A stretch of DNA of 64,000 nucleotides from Rutidosis leptorrhynchoides (GCF_046630445.1 NC_092341.1:218517501-218581500); one strand, 5' to 3'; positions 23,404-35,928 are shown, counted from the first letter of the stretch. A program made the numbers and translations. Notes: generated by a model not told the origin, from the sequence alone.

Positions 23404-23598
23404 GTTGGTCTTAGAGAACCAGAATTTTGCATTAGTGTGTCTTATCGAGTTTGTTAGGATGCATTAGTGAGTCTGGACTTCGACCGTGTTTACTTGAAAA
23501 ATGATTGCTTAACAAATTTTGTTGAAAACTATATATTTTTAACATGTGAATATTATGTGATATATTAATCTCTTAACGCGTTTGATATTATGTGATAG

Positions 23599-24214
23599 AT
23601 GTCTACCTCTAGAACAAGTCCCATTGACTCACCTAATAATAATGAAGAGTCAAATGTAAATTGGAATGATTCGTGGACTGATTCACAAGTTCCCGAAGAG
23701 GAACCGGAAGAAGAGTCGGAACCGGAAGAAGAATCGGAACCGGAAGAAGAATCGGAACCGGATGAAGAAATAGAACCGGTGGGGGAAATAATAAAACGGT
23801 TAAGTAAAAGAAAATCCTCAACCAACCGACCAAAGTTAATTATGGTCAATGGTGTTTCCACCAAGGAAGCAAAATATTGGGAGGATTACCAATTCTCCGA
23901 TGAATCGGATTCCGACGAGAATTCCGATGATGTTATAGAAATTACCCCAACTGAATTTAAAAAGGCAAAAGAAAATAATAAGGGAAAGGGCATAAAAATA
24001 GAGAAATCTAATTCCAACCCCGATGAACTTTATATGTATCGTCAACCCCCAAAGTCCTTAAGTTGTAACAAATGACCCAGGAACCTCTAAACCACCAGGT
24101 TTTTCTAAACCGTTGTGGAAAATAACAGCTAGTATTAGGGGAACATCATATATCCCTAGAAACTTGGCAAAACGAACAAAAACCGAAGAAGAAGAAACAA
24201 GCCAGTCGGAATAA
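23599..24214 (+). pseudogene. Element B extra ORF 1: acidic protein of unknown function, frameshifted near its 3' end
   Basis: The open frame 23599-24075 (158 aa) begins MSTSRTSPIDSPNNNEES. It contains an acidic tract of four imperfect EEESEP units (about residues 33-56), a basic patch KRLSKRKSS, then another acidic Ser/Asp segment and KKAKENNKGKGIK. It stops at TGA (24073-24075), but the +1 frame from about 24068 continues with DPGTSKPPGFSKPLWK and then IPRNLAKRTKTEEEET to TAA at 24212-24214. The parent ORF was therefore probably about 205 aa and has a 1-nt frameshift. I recognise no domain. It lies between the primer-binding site and the F-box ORF, in sense orientation, and is not part of gag-pol. 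Confidence 0.65.
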
Positions 24215-24352
24215 GATAGTTGTATTCGTGTGGTGTAATATATGTAATATAGTGTGCTTATGCTTTATGATATATGTAAAAATTGCTTGTATTAATAAGT
24301 ATTTTTTTTTATGAATATAACTCTTGTCTATTTTACAGTATAAAAACACAAA

Positions 24353-25036
24353 ATGGATAGACAACCCAATATTTTAAGAGACCTACCCGGAGACATGATT
24401 GATGAAATCTTGTCTAGAGTCGGTCAGAATTCTTCGACACAACTATTTAAGGCGAGATCAGTTTGTAAGACATTCGAAGAACGTTCCAAGAGTGCCTTGG
24501 TTTATAAAAGGCTTTCGTTCGAAAGATGGGGGATATCACATTGGGAAATCCATAAGTTACGATGTGTTTACTTTGACGCATATATTGCGGGAAACCCAAA
24601 TGCTATTTTACGCAATGGGTTAAGAAATTATTTTGACTCAATATATCCGAATATTGGACTTCGTGATTTAGAAAAAGCGGCTAACATGCAACATAAAGAA
24701 GCATGTTATGCTTACGGATTAGTAATGTTCGATTCTCACCAAAGTGAGAACAAGAACATCGGGCTACAACTATTAAACAAAACGTTCCCACAAGTGACGG
24801 AGTCGGTAATTGGGGTAAGAAATGAGGTTTTTAGATTGTTACGGGACTGTTGGACATTACGTAACCCTCATCCCTTTGACGACATTACAACACGCTGTCT
24901 TATCAACGGCCATAACGGTTATGTTCCACAAGACCAAGGATGGGAAGTAGTCCTAGTAAAACCAGAATGCATGACTTGTTTCTGGACGTATGAATTACGT
25001 GTCTTTATTGCCTTTGCTGAACGACTTGTGTACTAG
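24353..25036 (+). CDS. Element B extra ORF 2: F-box protein (At2g35280-like type) carried inside the retrotransposon
   Basis: Intact 227-aa ORF. Residues about 8-50 form an F-box: LRDLPGDMIDEILSRVG, then QLFKARSVCKTFEERSKS and YKRLSFE, the motif that binds SKP1 in SCF ubiquitin ligases. The middle (about 75-145) has a Sel1/TPR-like helical segment (LEKAANMQHKEACYAYGLVMF, then NIGLQLLNKTF), typical of one plant F-box subfamily. The C-terminus has a Cys pair in CMTCFWTYELRVF. The start ATG (24353) is in good context (AAAATGG) and the frame ends at TAG. It is in sense orientation, downstream of the 5' LTR promoter and upstream of gag. Capture from a host gene and a role against host silencing are inferences. 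It has no premature stop although gag-pol of the same element has three. Confidence 0.8.
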   Translation: MDRQPNILRDLPGDMIDEILSRVGQNSSTQLFKARSVCKTFEERSKSALVYKRLSFERWGISHWEIHKLRCVYFDAYIAGNPNAILRNGLRNYFDSIYPNIGLRDLEKAANMQHKEACYAYGLVMFDSHQSENKNIGLQLLNKTFPQVTESVIGVRNEVFRLLRDCWTLRNPHPFDDITTRCLINGHNGYVPQDQGWEVVLVKPECMTCFWTYELRVFIAFAERLVY

Positions 25037-25224
25037 CTAGAATTATCTTCACAACTATCTTGTATCAAAGTTATTGTGTGCTATATTTCATGCTTTATGT
25101 AAAATAAGCGGTATTGTAAGTTTGTAAAATATTGTATAAAAGTTTGAACGCGAAATATTATTATAATCAGTTTTTCATATAGAATTGTAGTAGTTGAATT
25201 GTATATTAGCTACTAAGTATGAAC

Positions 25225-25252
25225 TTAACGGGTAGGTACTACCCGAATTTAA
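25225..25252 (+). other. Relic of a polypurine-tract/LTR junction ahead of gag
   Basis: TTAACGGGTAGGTACT at 25225-25240 is identical to 29985-30000, the sequence running into the 3' LTR of the same element. It is followed by ACCCGAATTT, whereas the LTR reads GTAGTGACCCGAACTTTT, so this looks like the same junction with six bases missing. See findings. Confidence 0.6.
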
Positions 25253-25377
25253 ACTTATAAAACGCTAATATGAAGAAAAAGCTTTTATAAATGAGTTCAT
25301 ATTATGCTACGAAATACTATTAACTACTCTTAATATTCTGTATGATTAACTTGTTCCATTTGATAATTTTGAAGGAA

Positions 25378-26034
25378 ATGACACCGACTACTCGACACAC
25401 CGTGAATATGAATGAAGAGGAATTCCGTACTTTTCTAGCTTCAAACATAGCCGCAGTACAGGCTGCGCTACATACCAACAATAACCTTGGATCTAGCAGT
25501 ACAGGAAATCGTGTAGGATGCACCTACAAAGAATTCACTGCCTGCAAACCTTTGGAATTTGATGGAACTGAAGGACCGATCAGATTGAAACGTTGGACCG
25601 AGAAGGTCGAATCGGTGTTTGCCATAAGTAAGTGTACTGAAGAGGACAAAGTGAACTACGCTACGCATACCTTCACAGGTTATGCGTTAACATGGTGGAA
25701 TACCTATCTAGAGCAAGTGGGACAAGACGATGCGTACGCACTACCGTGGTCAGCATTCAAGCACTTGATGAACGAGAAATACCGTCCCAGAACCGAGGTC
25801 AATAAGCTCAAGACAGAACTTAGAGGGTTACGAACCCAAGGATTTGATATTACCACGTACGAAAGACGATTCATAGAATTGTGCCTATTGTGTCCGGGAG
25901 CATTCGAAGATGAGGAAGAGAAGATCGACGCCTTTGTGAAAGGATTACCGGAAAGAATCCAAGAAGATATAAGTTCACATGAGCCCGCCTCCATACAACA
26001 GGCATGTAGAATGGCTCACAAACTAGTGAACTAG
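25378..26034 (+). pseudogene. gag: Element B gag, N-terminal part
   Basis: The likely start is the ATG at 25378 (MTPTTRHTVNMNEEEF), although the frame is open from 25342. The retrotransposon gag domain shows CTYKEFTACKPLEFDG, YALTWWNTYLEQ, PWSAFKHLMNEKYRP and a following helical region (AHKLVN). The frame is cut by TAG at 26032-26034, where homologues usually have Gln; the rest of gag and pol continues in the same frame. Capsid assembly would need readthrough or another copy. Confidence 0.85.
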
Positions 26035-26211
26035 ATTGAAGAAAGAATTAAAGAACAGACTGCTGAAGAGGCCAATGTGAAGCAAGTCAAAAGAAAGTGG
26101 GAGGAAAACGGTGATAAGAATCACCAATACAACAACAACAGCAATTACAACAATAATCGCAACAATTATCCCAACAATCGCAACATCAATCGCAACTACA
26201 ACAAATGGCCC

Positions 26212-26248
<37 letters not shown>

Positions 26249-29187
26249 GCAACTACAACAATCATCCCAACAACAGTAATAACCGCAACAACAACAACAA
26301 TCAGAAGCAGCTATGCCAAAGGTGTGAAAAGTATCACTCGGGGTTCTGCACCAAATTTTGCAACAAGTGTAAAAGAAATGGTCATAGCGCGGCGAAGTGT
26401 GAGGTCTACGGACCAGGGGTTAATAGAACGAAAGGAACAAATGGTGTCGGAACGAGTAATGGCGGAGCAAGTAGTGTCGGAGCAAGTTATGCCAATGTAG
26501 TTTGTTATAAATGTGGAAAACCGGGCCACATTATTAAAAATTGCCCGAACCAGGAGAACACAAATGGACAAGGCCGCGGAAGAGTTTTCAATATTAATGC
26601 GGCAGAGGCACAGGAAGACCCGGAGCTTGTTACGGGTACGTTTCTTATTGACAATAAATCTGCTTACGTTTTATTTGATTCGGGTGCGGATAGAAGCTAT
26701 ATGAGTAGAGATTTTTGTGCTAAATTAAGTTGTCCATTGACGCCTTTGGATAGTAAATTTTTACTCGAATTAGCAAATGGTAAATTAATTTCAGCAGATA
26801 ATATATGTCGGAATCGAGAAATTAAACTGGTTAGCGAAACATTTAAGATTGACTTGATACCAGTAGAGTTAGGGAGTTTTGATGTGATAATCGGTATGGA
26901 CTGGTTGAAAGAAGTGAAAGCAAAGATCGTTTGTTACAAAAATGCAATTCGCATTATACGAGAAAAAGGAAAACCCTTAATGGTGTACGGAGAAAAGGGC
27001 AACACGAAGCTACATCTTATTAGTAATTTGAAGGCACAAAAACTAATAAGAAAAGGTTGCTATGCTGTTCTAGCACACGTTGAGAAAGTACAAACTGAAG
27101 AAAAGAGCATCAATGATGTTCCCGTCGCAAAAGAATTTCCCGATGTATTTCCGAAAGAATTACCGGGATTACCCCCACATCGATCCGTTGAATTTCAAAT
27201 AGATCTTGTACCAGGAGCTGCACCAATAGCTCGTGCTCCTTACAGACTCGCACCCAGCGAGATGAAAGAACTACAAAGCCAATTACAAGAACTTTTAGAG
27301 CGTGGTTTCATTCGACCAAGCACATCACCGTGGGGAGCTCCTGTTTTGTTTGTCAAGAAGAAAGATGGTACATTCAGGTTGTGTATCGACTACCGAGAGT
27401 TGAACAAACTTACCATCAAGAACCGCTACCCACTACCGAGAATCGACGACTTATTTGATCAACTACAAGGCTCGTCTGTTTATTCAAAGATTGACTTACG
27501 TTCCGGGTATCATCAAATGCGGGTGAAAGAAGATGATATTCCAAAGACTGCTTTCAGAACACGTTACGGTCATTACGAGTTTATGGTCATGCCGTTTGGT
27601 TTAACTAATGCACCAGCTGTGTTCATGGACCTTATGAACCGAGTGTGTGGACCATACCTTGACAAGTTTGTCATTGTTTTCATTGATGACATACTTATTT
27701 ACTCAAAGAATGACCAAGAACACGGTGAACATTTGAGAAAGGTGTTAGAAGTATTGAGGAAGGAAGAATTGTACGCTAAGTTTTCAAAGTGTGCATTTTG
27801 GTTGGAAGAAGTTCAATTCCTCGGTCACATAGTGAACAAAGAAGGTATTAAGGTGGATCCGGCAAAGATAGAAACTGTTGAAAAGTGGGAAACCCCGAAA
27901 ACTCCGAAACACATACGCCAGTTTTTAGGACTAGCTGGTTACTACAGAAGGTTCATCCAAGACTTTTCCAGAATAGCAAAACCCTTGACTGCATTAACGC
28001 ATAAAGGGAAGAAATTTGAATGGAATGATGAACAAGAGAAAGCATTTCAGTTATTGAAGAAAAAGCTAACTACGGCACCTATATTGTCATTGCCTGAAGG
28101 GAATGATGATTTTGTGATTTATTGTGACGCATCAAAGCAAGGTCTCGGTTGTGTATTAATGCAACGAACAAAGGTGATTGCTTATGCGTCTAGACAATTG
28201 AAGATTCACGAACGAAATTATACGACGCATGATTTGGAATTAGGCGCGGTTATTTTTGCATTAAAGACTTGGAGGCACTACTTATATGGGGTCAAAAGTA
28301 TTATATATACCGACCACAAAAGTCTTCAACACATATTTAATCAGAAACAACTGAATATGAGGCAGCGTAGGTGGATTGAATTATTGAATGATTACGACTT
28401 TGAGATTCGTTACCACCCGGGAAAGGCAAATGTGGTAGCCGATGCCTTGAGCAGGAAGGACAGAGAACCCATTCGAGTAAAATCTATGAATATAATGATT
28501 CATAATAACCTTACTACTCAAATAAAGGAGGCGCAACAAGGAGTTTTAAAAGAGGGAAATTTAAAGGATGAAATACCCAAAGGATCGGAGAAGAATCTTA
28601 ATATTCGGGAAGACGGAACCCGGTATAGGGCTGAAAGGATTTGGGTACCAAAATTTGGAGATATGAGAGAAATGGTACTTAGAGAAGCTCATAAAACCAG
28701 ATACTCAATACATCCTGGAACGGGGAAGATGTACAAGGATCTCAAGAAACATTTTTGGTGGCCGGGTATGAAAGCCGTTGTTGCTAAATACGTAGGAGAA
28801 TGTTTGACGTGTTCTAAGGTCAAAGTTGAGCATCAGAAACCATCAGGTCTACTTCAACAACCCGAAATCCCGGAATGTAAATGGGAAAACATTACCATGG
28901 ATTTCATCACTAAATTGCCAAGGACTGCAAGTGGTTTTGATACTATTTGGGTAATAGTTGATCGTCTCACCAAATCAGCACACTTCCTGCCAATAAGAGA
29001 AGATGACAAGATGGAGAAGTTAGCACGACTGTATTTGAAGGAAGTCGTCTCCAGACATGGAATACCAATCTCTATTATCTCTGATAGGGATGGCAGATTT
29101 ATTTCAAGATTCTGGCAGACATTACAGCAAGCATTAGGAACTCGTCTAGACATGAGTACTGCCTATCATCCACAAACTGATGGGTAG
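26035..29187 (+). pseudogene. pol: Element B gag C-terminus and pol: zinc knuckles, protease, RT, RNase H, integrase core
   Basis: Continues gag in frame. Asn-rich linker (AAC/AAT repeats, about 26120-26300); two zinc-knuckle-like motifs, [16 protein letters not shown] and [15 protein letters not shown]; protease [12 protein letters not shown] and IIGMDWL; RT with [31 protein letters not shown] and the catalytic FIDD box in [13 protein letters not shown]; RNase H with [13 protein letters not shown] and [14 protein letters not shown]; integrase HHCC ([10 protein letters not shown] ... [11 protein letters not shown]) and DDE residues ([17 protein letters not shown]). It stops at TAG 29185-29187 inside the AYHPQTDG motif, where homologues have Gln. 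Domain spacing is otherwise full length and no frameshift was found. Confidence 0.9.
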
Positions 29188-29964
29188 AGCGAAAGGACGA
29201 TACAAACGCTTGAAGACATGCTACGAGCATGTGTTATTGATTTCGGAAACAGTTGGGATCGACATCTACCGTTATCAGAATTTTCCTACAACAACAGCTA
29301 CCATTCAAGCATTGAGATGGCGCCGTTTGAAGCACTTTATGGTAGAAAGTGTAGGTCTCCAATTTGTTAGAGTGAAGTGGGGGATAGACATATTACGGGT
29401 CCGGAGATTATACAAGAAACTACCGAGAAGATCATCCAAATTCAACAACGGTTGAAAACCGCCCAAAGTCGACAAAAGAGCTACGCTGACATTAAAAGAA
29501 AAGATATAGAATTTGAAATTGGAGAGATGGTCATGCTTAAAGTTGCACCTTGGAAAGGCGTTGTTCGATTTGGTAAACGAAGGAAATTAAATCCAAGGTT
29601 TATTGGACCATTCAAGATTATTCATCGTGTCGGACCAGTAGCTTACCGACTTGAGTTACCTCAACAACTCGCGGCTGTACATAACACTTTCCACGTCTCG
29701 AATTTGAAGAAATGTTTTGCTAAAGAAGATCTCACTATTCCGTTAGATGAAATCCAAATCAACGAAAAACTTCAATTCATCGAAGAACCCGTCGAAATAA
29801 TGGATCGTGAGGTTAAAAGACTTAAGCAAAACAAGATACCAATTGTTAAGGTTCGATGGAATGCTCGTAGAGGACCCGAGTTCACCTGGGAGCATGAAGA
29901 TCAGATGAAGAAGAAATACCCGCATCTATTTCCAGAAGATTCGTCAACACCTTCAACAGCTTAA
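29188..29964 (+). pseudogene. pol: Element B integrase C-terminus with chromodomain-like tail
   Basis: Same frame after the second [22 protein letters not shown] and [24 protein letters not shown] are clear integrase; a third TAG at 29368-29370 replaces the Trp of the RSPICW motif. From 29371 the frame is open to 29964, with the conserved [26 protein letters not shown] and [12 protein letters not shown] segments and a final chromodomain-like [20 protein letters not shown]. It ends just before the polypurine region. Confidence 0.87.
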
Positions 29965-29999
29965 AATTTCGGGACGAAATTTATTTAACGGGTAGGTAC
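29965..29999 (+). other. Element B 3' pre-LTR region with polypurine tract
   Basis: AATTTCGGGACGAAATTT followed by AACGGGTAGGTAC right before the LTR. Elements C and D have the same AATTTCGGGACGAAATTT phrase in their own orientation, so it is a family signature. Confidence 0.65.
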
Positions 30000-32900
30000 T
30001 GTAGTGACCCGAACTTTTCCATGTTTATATATATTAATTGAGTTTGATATTTACATGATTAAATGTTTCCAACATGTTAAGAAATCAAACTTGTTAAGAC
30101 TTGATTAATTGAAATATGTTTCATATAGACAATTGACCATCCAAGTTGACCGGTGATTCACGAACGTTAAAACTTGTAAAAACTATATGATGACATATAT
30201 ATGGATATATATATATATATAGTTAACATGATACTATGATAAGTAAACATATCATTAAGTATATTAACAATGAACTACATATGTAAAAACAAGACTACTA
30301 ACTTAATGATTTTTAAACGAGACATATATGTAACGATTATCGTTGTAAAGACATTTAATGTATATATATCATATTAAGATATATTCATACATGATAATAT
30401 CATGATAATATAATAATTTAAAATCTCATTTGATATTATAAACATTGGGTTAACAACATTTAACAAGATTGTTAACCTAAAGGTTTCAAAACAACACTTA
30501 CATGTAACGACTAACGATGACTTAACGACTCAGTTAAAATGTATATACATATAGTGTTTTAATATGTATTTATACACTTTTGAAAGACTTCAATACACTT
30601 ATCAAAATACTTCTACTTAACAAAAATGCTTACAATTACATCCTCGTTCAGTTTCATCAACAATTCTACTCGTATGCACCCGTATTCGTACTCGTACAAT
30701 ACACAGCTTTTAGATGTATGTACTATTGATATATACACTCCAATGATCAGCTCTTAGCAGCCCATGTGAGTCACCTAACACATGTGGGAACCATCATTTG
30801 GCAACTAGCATGAAATATCTCATAAAATTACAAAAATATGAGTAATCATTCATGACTTATTTACATGAAAACAAAATTACATATCCTTTATATCTAATCC
30901 ATACACCAACGGCCAAAAAAACCTACAAACACTTTCATTCTTTAATTTTCTTCATCTAATTGATCCCTCTCAAGTTCTATCTTCAAGTTCTAAGTGTTCT
31001 TCATATATTCTACAAGTTCTAGTTACATAAAATCAAGAATACTTTCAAGTTTGCTAGCTCACTTCCAATCTTGTAAGGTGATCATCCAACCTCAAGAAAT
31101 CTTTGTTTCTTACAGTAGGTTATCATTCTAATACAAGGTGATAATCATATTCAAACTTTGGTTCAATTTCTATAACTATAACAATCTTATTTCAAGTGAT
31201 GATCTTACTTGAACTTGTTTTCGTGTCATGATTCTGCTTCAAGAACTTCGAGCCATCCAAGGATCCGTTGAAGCTAGATCCATTTTTTTCTTTTTCAGTA
31301 GGTTTATCCAAGGAACTTAAGGTAGTAATGATGTTCATAACATCATTCGATTCATACATATAAAGCTATCTTATTCGAAGGTTTAAACTTGTAATCACTA
31401 GAACATAGTTTAGTTAATTCTAAACTTGTTCACAAACAATAGTTAATACTTCTAACTTGACTTTTAAAATCAACTAAACACATGTTCTATATCTATATGA
31501 TATGCTAACTTAATGATTTAAAACCTGGAGACACGAAAAACACCGTAAAACCGGATTTACGCCGTCGTAGTAACACCGCGGGCTGTTTTGGGTTAGTTAA
31601 TTAAAAACTATGATAAACTTTGATTTAAAAGTTGTTATTCTGAGAAAATGATTTTTATTATGAATATAAAACTATATCCAAAAATTATGGTTAAACTCAA
31701 AGTGGAAGTATGTTTTCTAAAATGGTCATCTAGACGTCGTTCTTTCGACTGAAATGACTACCTTTACAAAAATGACTTGTAACTTATTTTTCCGACTATA
31801 AACCTATACTTTTTCTGTTTATATTCATAAAATAGAGTTCAATATGAAACCATAGCAATTTGATTCACTCAAAACGGATTTAAAATGAAGAAGTTATGGG
31901 TAAAACAAGATTGGATAATTTTTCTCATTTTAGCTACGTGAAAATTGGTAACAAATCTATTCTAACCATAACTTAATCAACTTGTATTATATATTATGTA
32001 ATCTTGAGATACCATAGACACGTATACAATGTTTCGACCTATCATGTCGACACATCTATATATATTTCGGAACAACCATAGACACTCTATATGTGAATGT
32101 TGGAGTTAGCTATACAGGGTTGAGGTTGATTCCAAAATATATATAGTTTGAGTTGTGATCAATACTGAGATACGTATACACTGGGTCGTGGATTGATTCA
32201 AGATAATATTTATTGATTTATTTCTGTACATCTAACTGTGGACAACTAGTTGTAGGTTACTAACGAGGACAGCTGACTTAATAAACTTAAAACATCAAAA
32301 TATATTAAAAGTGTTGTAAATATATTTTGAACATACTTTGATATATATGTATATATTGTTATAGGTTCGTGAATCAACCACTGGCCAAGTCTTACTTCCC
32401 GACGAAGTAAAAATCTGTGAAAGTGAGTTATAGTCCTACTTTTAAAATCTAATATTTTTGGGATGAGAATACATGCAGGTTTTATAAATGATTTACAAAA
32501 TAGACACAAGTACGTGAAACTACATTCTATGGTTGAATTATTGAAATCGAATATGCCCCTTTTTATTAAGTCTGGTAATCTAAGAATTAGGGAACAGACA
32601 CCCTAATTGACGCGAATCCTAAAGATAGATCTATTGGGCCTAACAAACCCCATCCAAAGTACCGGATGCTTTAGTACTTCGAAATTTATATCATATCCGA
32701 AGGGTGTCCCGGAATGATGGGGATATTCTTATATATGCATCTTGTTATTGTCGGTTACCAGGTGTTCACCATATGAATGATTTTTATCTCTATGTATGGG
32801 ATGTGTATTGAAATATGAAATCTTGTGGTCTATTATTATGATTTGATATATATAGGTTAAACCTATAACTCACCAACATTTTTGTTGACGTTTTAAGCAT

Positions 32901-33255
32901 GTTTATTCTCAGGTGATTATTAAGAGTTTCCGCTGTCGCATACTTAAATAAGGACGAGATTTGGGGTCCATGCTTGTATGATATTGTGTAAAAACTGCAT
33001 TCAAGAAACTTATTTTGTTGTAACATATTTGTATTGTAAACTATTATGTAATGGTCGTGTGTAAACGGGATATTTTAGATTATCATTATTTGATAATCTA
33101 CGTAAAGCTTTTTAAACCTTTATTGATGAAATAAAGGTTATGGTTTGTTTTAAAATGAATGCGGTCTTTGAAAAACGTCTCATATAGAGGTCAAAACCTC
33201 TCAACGAAATCAATTAATATGGAACGTTTTTAATCAATAAGAACGGGACATTTCA
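30000..33255 (+). repeat. Element B 3' LTR
   Basis: 3256 bp copy of 20130-23389, ending GGGACATTTCA; differences are scattered substitutions plus a shorter TA run. Confidence 0.93.
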
Positions 33256-33753
33256 CAAGGAACCCATTTTTTAGGCTCTGGGTTTGATTTGCCAGGCATA
33301 CTTTCGTAGTACTAATACTCACTGTTGCAAAACACCCCGTCTAGAACCGTTGCGACGCCCGTTGCGATGGTTTGGTGACTAGCCCGTCCCGTCTAGAAGA
33401 AAATCGTCTAATATGACAGTCAACGGTCAAAATTCGGGTCAAAGTTGAAAAAAATCAGGTCAAAGTCTCTCAAAATTCGAAAAAGGCAAAAAGTCGGTAA
33501 AATCGGTCAAATTTGTCGCATTTTAGTTTGAATTTTCTGTATTATATTAATGGTGATAGCGATTATGAGTACAAATTAGTCAATTAAAGTTTTTAGCTTT
33601 AAAATATATACACATATATACATTTATATACTTATATATTTAAAAGTCAACTTTAGTCAACGTCCGTCTCGACCCCTTCTCGAACGTCTCGACCTTTTTA
33701 GACTCCGACAGTCGACCCCGTCTCACGTCTTTTGCAACCTTATTAATACTTAT
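33256..33753. other. Unclassified spacer between elements B and D
   Basis: AT-rich, no convincing ORF. It contains repeated CGTCTCGACC / CCCGTCTAGAA words and GGTCAAA/GTCAAC runs typical of old repeat DNA. The target site of D (CTTAT) is at its right edge. Confidence 0.5.
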
Positions 33754-35928
33754 TGTGATGCCTCGTACAAAACCATCGTGTACGGATCATCGACAACAGG
33801 ATCATTACAAGGTCAAACACTATATGCTGTTTGAAAACCAGTTTGCATTCGTAAAAAGATAGCGTTTTACAAAAGATGACTAGAAAACATTAACATGAGT
33901 ACATGGTACAAAGGTCATTACAAAGCCATTGTTTTAAAATAGCGTAAGTCACGAATGCAAAATAAAAGTTCCATGCTTGAGACATCTCTAAGTAATGCTG
34001 TGGAAATCTAATACAGCAGGTCCATAACAGCAAGTCTAACAGCAAGTCTAACAGCGGAAGCAACAACGTCTAAGCACCTGAGAAATACATGCATAAAAAG
34101 TCAACACGAATGTTGGTGAGCTATAGTTTGTTTGTAATCAGTAATGTAATGTAGGCTACTAGATTTCAGTGCTTCAAACAAGCATTTCAAATCAGTAATT
34201 CAAATCAGTAAGATAAAGTATATGTATAACCGTGGGCACCCGGTAACTAGACTTAATGTTTATAACCCCCTGAAAGTACACTTGATGAGTGCGTATGTTC
34301 ACGAAGTATTAAACACCCGTTAAATGCTAGCGCGACTAGCCCGAGTGGGGATGTCAAACCCTATGGATCCATATCTAAGATTTGCGTTCACCGGTTCAAA
34401 GACCAATGACTAAACGTTACCGTGCTAAAGGGAATGTTTATGCCGTTATATAACCCACACACATATAAAGTTTTACTCATTCCTAACACGTAAAATGTAA
34501 AAAGCGCATGTATTCTCAGTCCCAAAAATAGTAAAAGTGGTAAAAAGGGATGCTATAACTCACAGTGATAAAAGCGGTAAAGTTGGTAATGAAAGTACGC
34601 AAGTAGTAAGTCGGTCCAAAAGGTCGTCAACCTAAATCAAGGGTTACTAGGTCAGTAGGTTGTCTTTATAAATTCTAATAGTGCATAAAATAAGTTTAAG
34701 TGTCATCATCATCATCATTCATCATCATAAAAGCTAAGTAAGTTCGACAAGAATAGAGATCGAAACAATAGGCTGACTTCGATCAGCTACTACGACCTCT
34801 ACGTAAATCGAAAAGATGCATAGTCAGTGGCTATGGCTCCGTATGCGAGTCCCCTAACAGCTGACCAATTTTCAGAACTTAACTCGTCTTCGTTTGACCG
34901 TGGCGACGGTTTAAGTGCGAGTAGGTCAGAAATTTCAGCACAACGTTAATAGGGTGTAGTGACTCTCGGAGGGCCATAAATCCTAAACCGTAACTCGGAT
35001 TAAGATGAGGCTGTCATAACCCGACCTTAACCATAAGGACGAATACAATAACATATGATTTAATCGCGAGGTATTGACCTCTATATGCGACATTTTTCAA
35101 AAAACTGCATTCGTTTTTACAATACAAACCATAGCTTTTATTACAAATACAAGGTTTAAACAACTTAATAATGATTATCGTTTAGCGATAATCTTAGACT
35201 TACAAACTTTACATGTGATAATAACAATACGACTTCCAACATATTTTACATTACAAATCCTCCGATATGCAGTTTTATTTTTGACACAAATATGCATACT
35301 CAAGATCTTGCTTAAATTCAACATGTTGCAGCGGAAGCTTTTAGTTATCACCTGAGAATAAACATGCTTAAAACGTCAACATAAAGTTGGTGAAATATAG
35401 GTTTAATGCCGGCAGCGTTATAAATATAGACCACAAGATTTCATATATAAACGTTTTAATAAAAATATTCTAAGTTGTTGAGCACTTGATAACCATACTT
35501 AACATTTAATCAACGTCGCATATTCCTTTTATTATGAAATCTTACTACACCGTACCAAGTGTAGTCACCGAAACGAAGTACTGTGCAACCGTTGAATACT
35601 GGTCGTCCAGTCCGGTTGGGGTTGTCAGGCCCGATAGATCTATCAACAGGATTCGCGTTTACAATACCTCATGTAAATAATAGTTACCAAGTTACAGGGA
35701 AGTATGCCAGTGGTACAACTCAACGTAGAATATATATTTTTAATCACTTGTGTCCATAACGTAAATCATAAAATGCATGTATTCTCATCCTGAAATATTT
35801 AGAGTTTAAAAGTGGGACTATATACTCACTTTTGTCTTGAAGGTATTTAACTCGACTTGGTCTCCGATAGATATCACGAACCTAACCATATATATAATAT
35901 ATCAACATATTTTCTTTTTAAGTAATCG

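Larger units (their letters stand above)
20130..33255 (+). mobile_element. Element B: complete 13.1-kb Ty3/gypsy retrotransposon carrying two extra ORFs
   Basis: LTRs at 20130-23389 and 30000-33255 (TGTAGTGACCC...GGGACATTTCA), with about 30 differences by eye over 3.26 kb (about 1%). Flanking five-mers CAATG (20125-20129) and CAAGG (33256-33260) look like a target duplication with one later change. Between the LTRs: primer-binding site, acidic ORF, F-box ORF, gag-pol in one frame with three TAG stops, and a purine-rich tract. The integrase tail ([20 protein letters not shown]) is chromodomain-like, pointing to a chromovirus, perhaps of the Tekay/Del lineage. Confidence 0.93.

Noticed and set aside
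26023-26265. Minus-strand Val-rich ORF of 80 codons
   Set aside because: Antisense of the AAC/AAT repeat that encodes the Asn-rich linker of element B.
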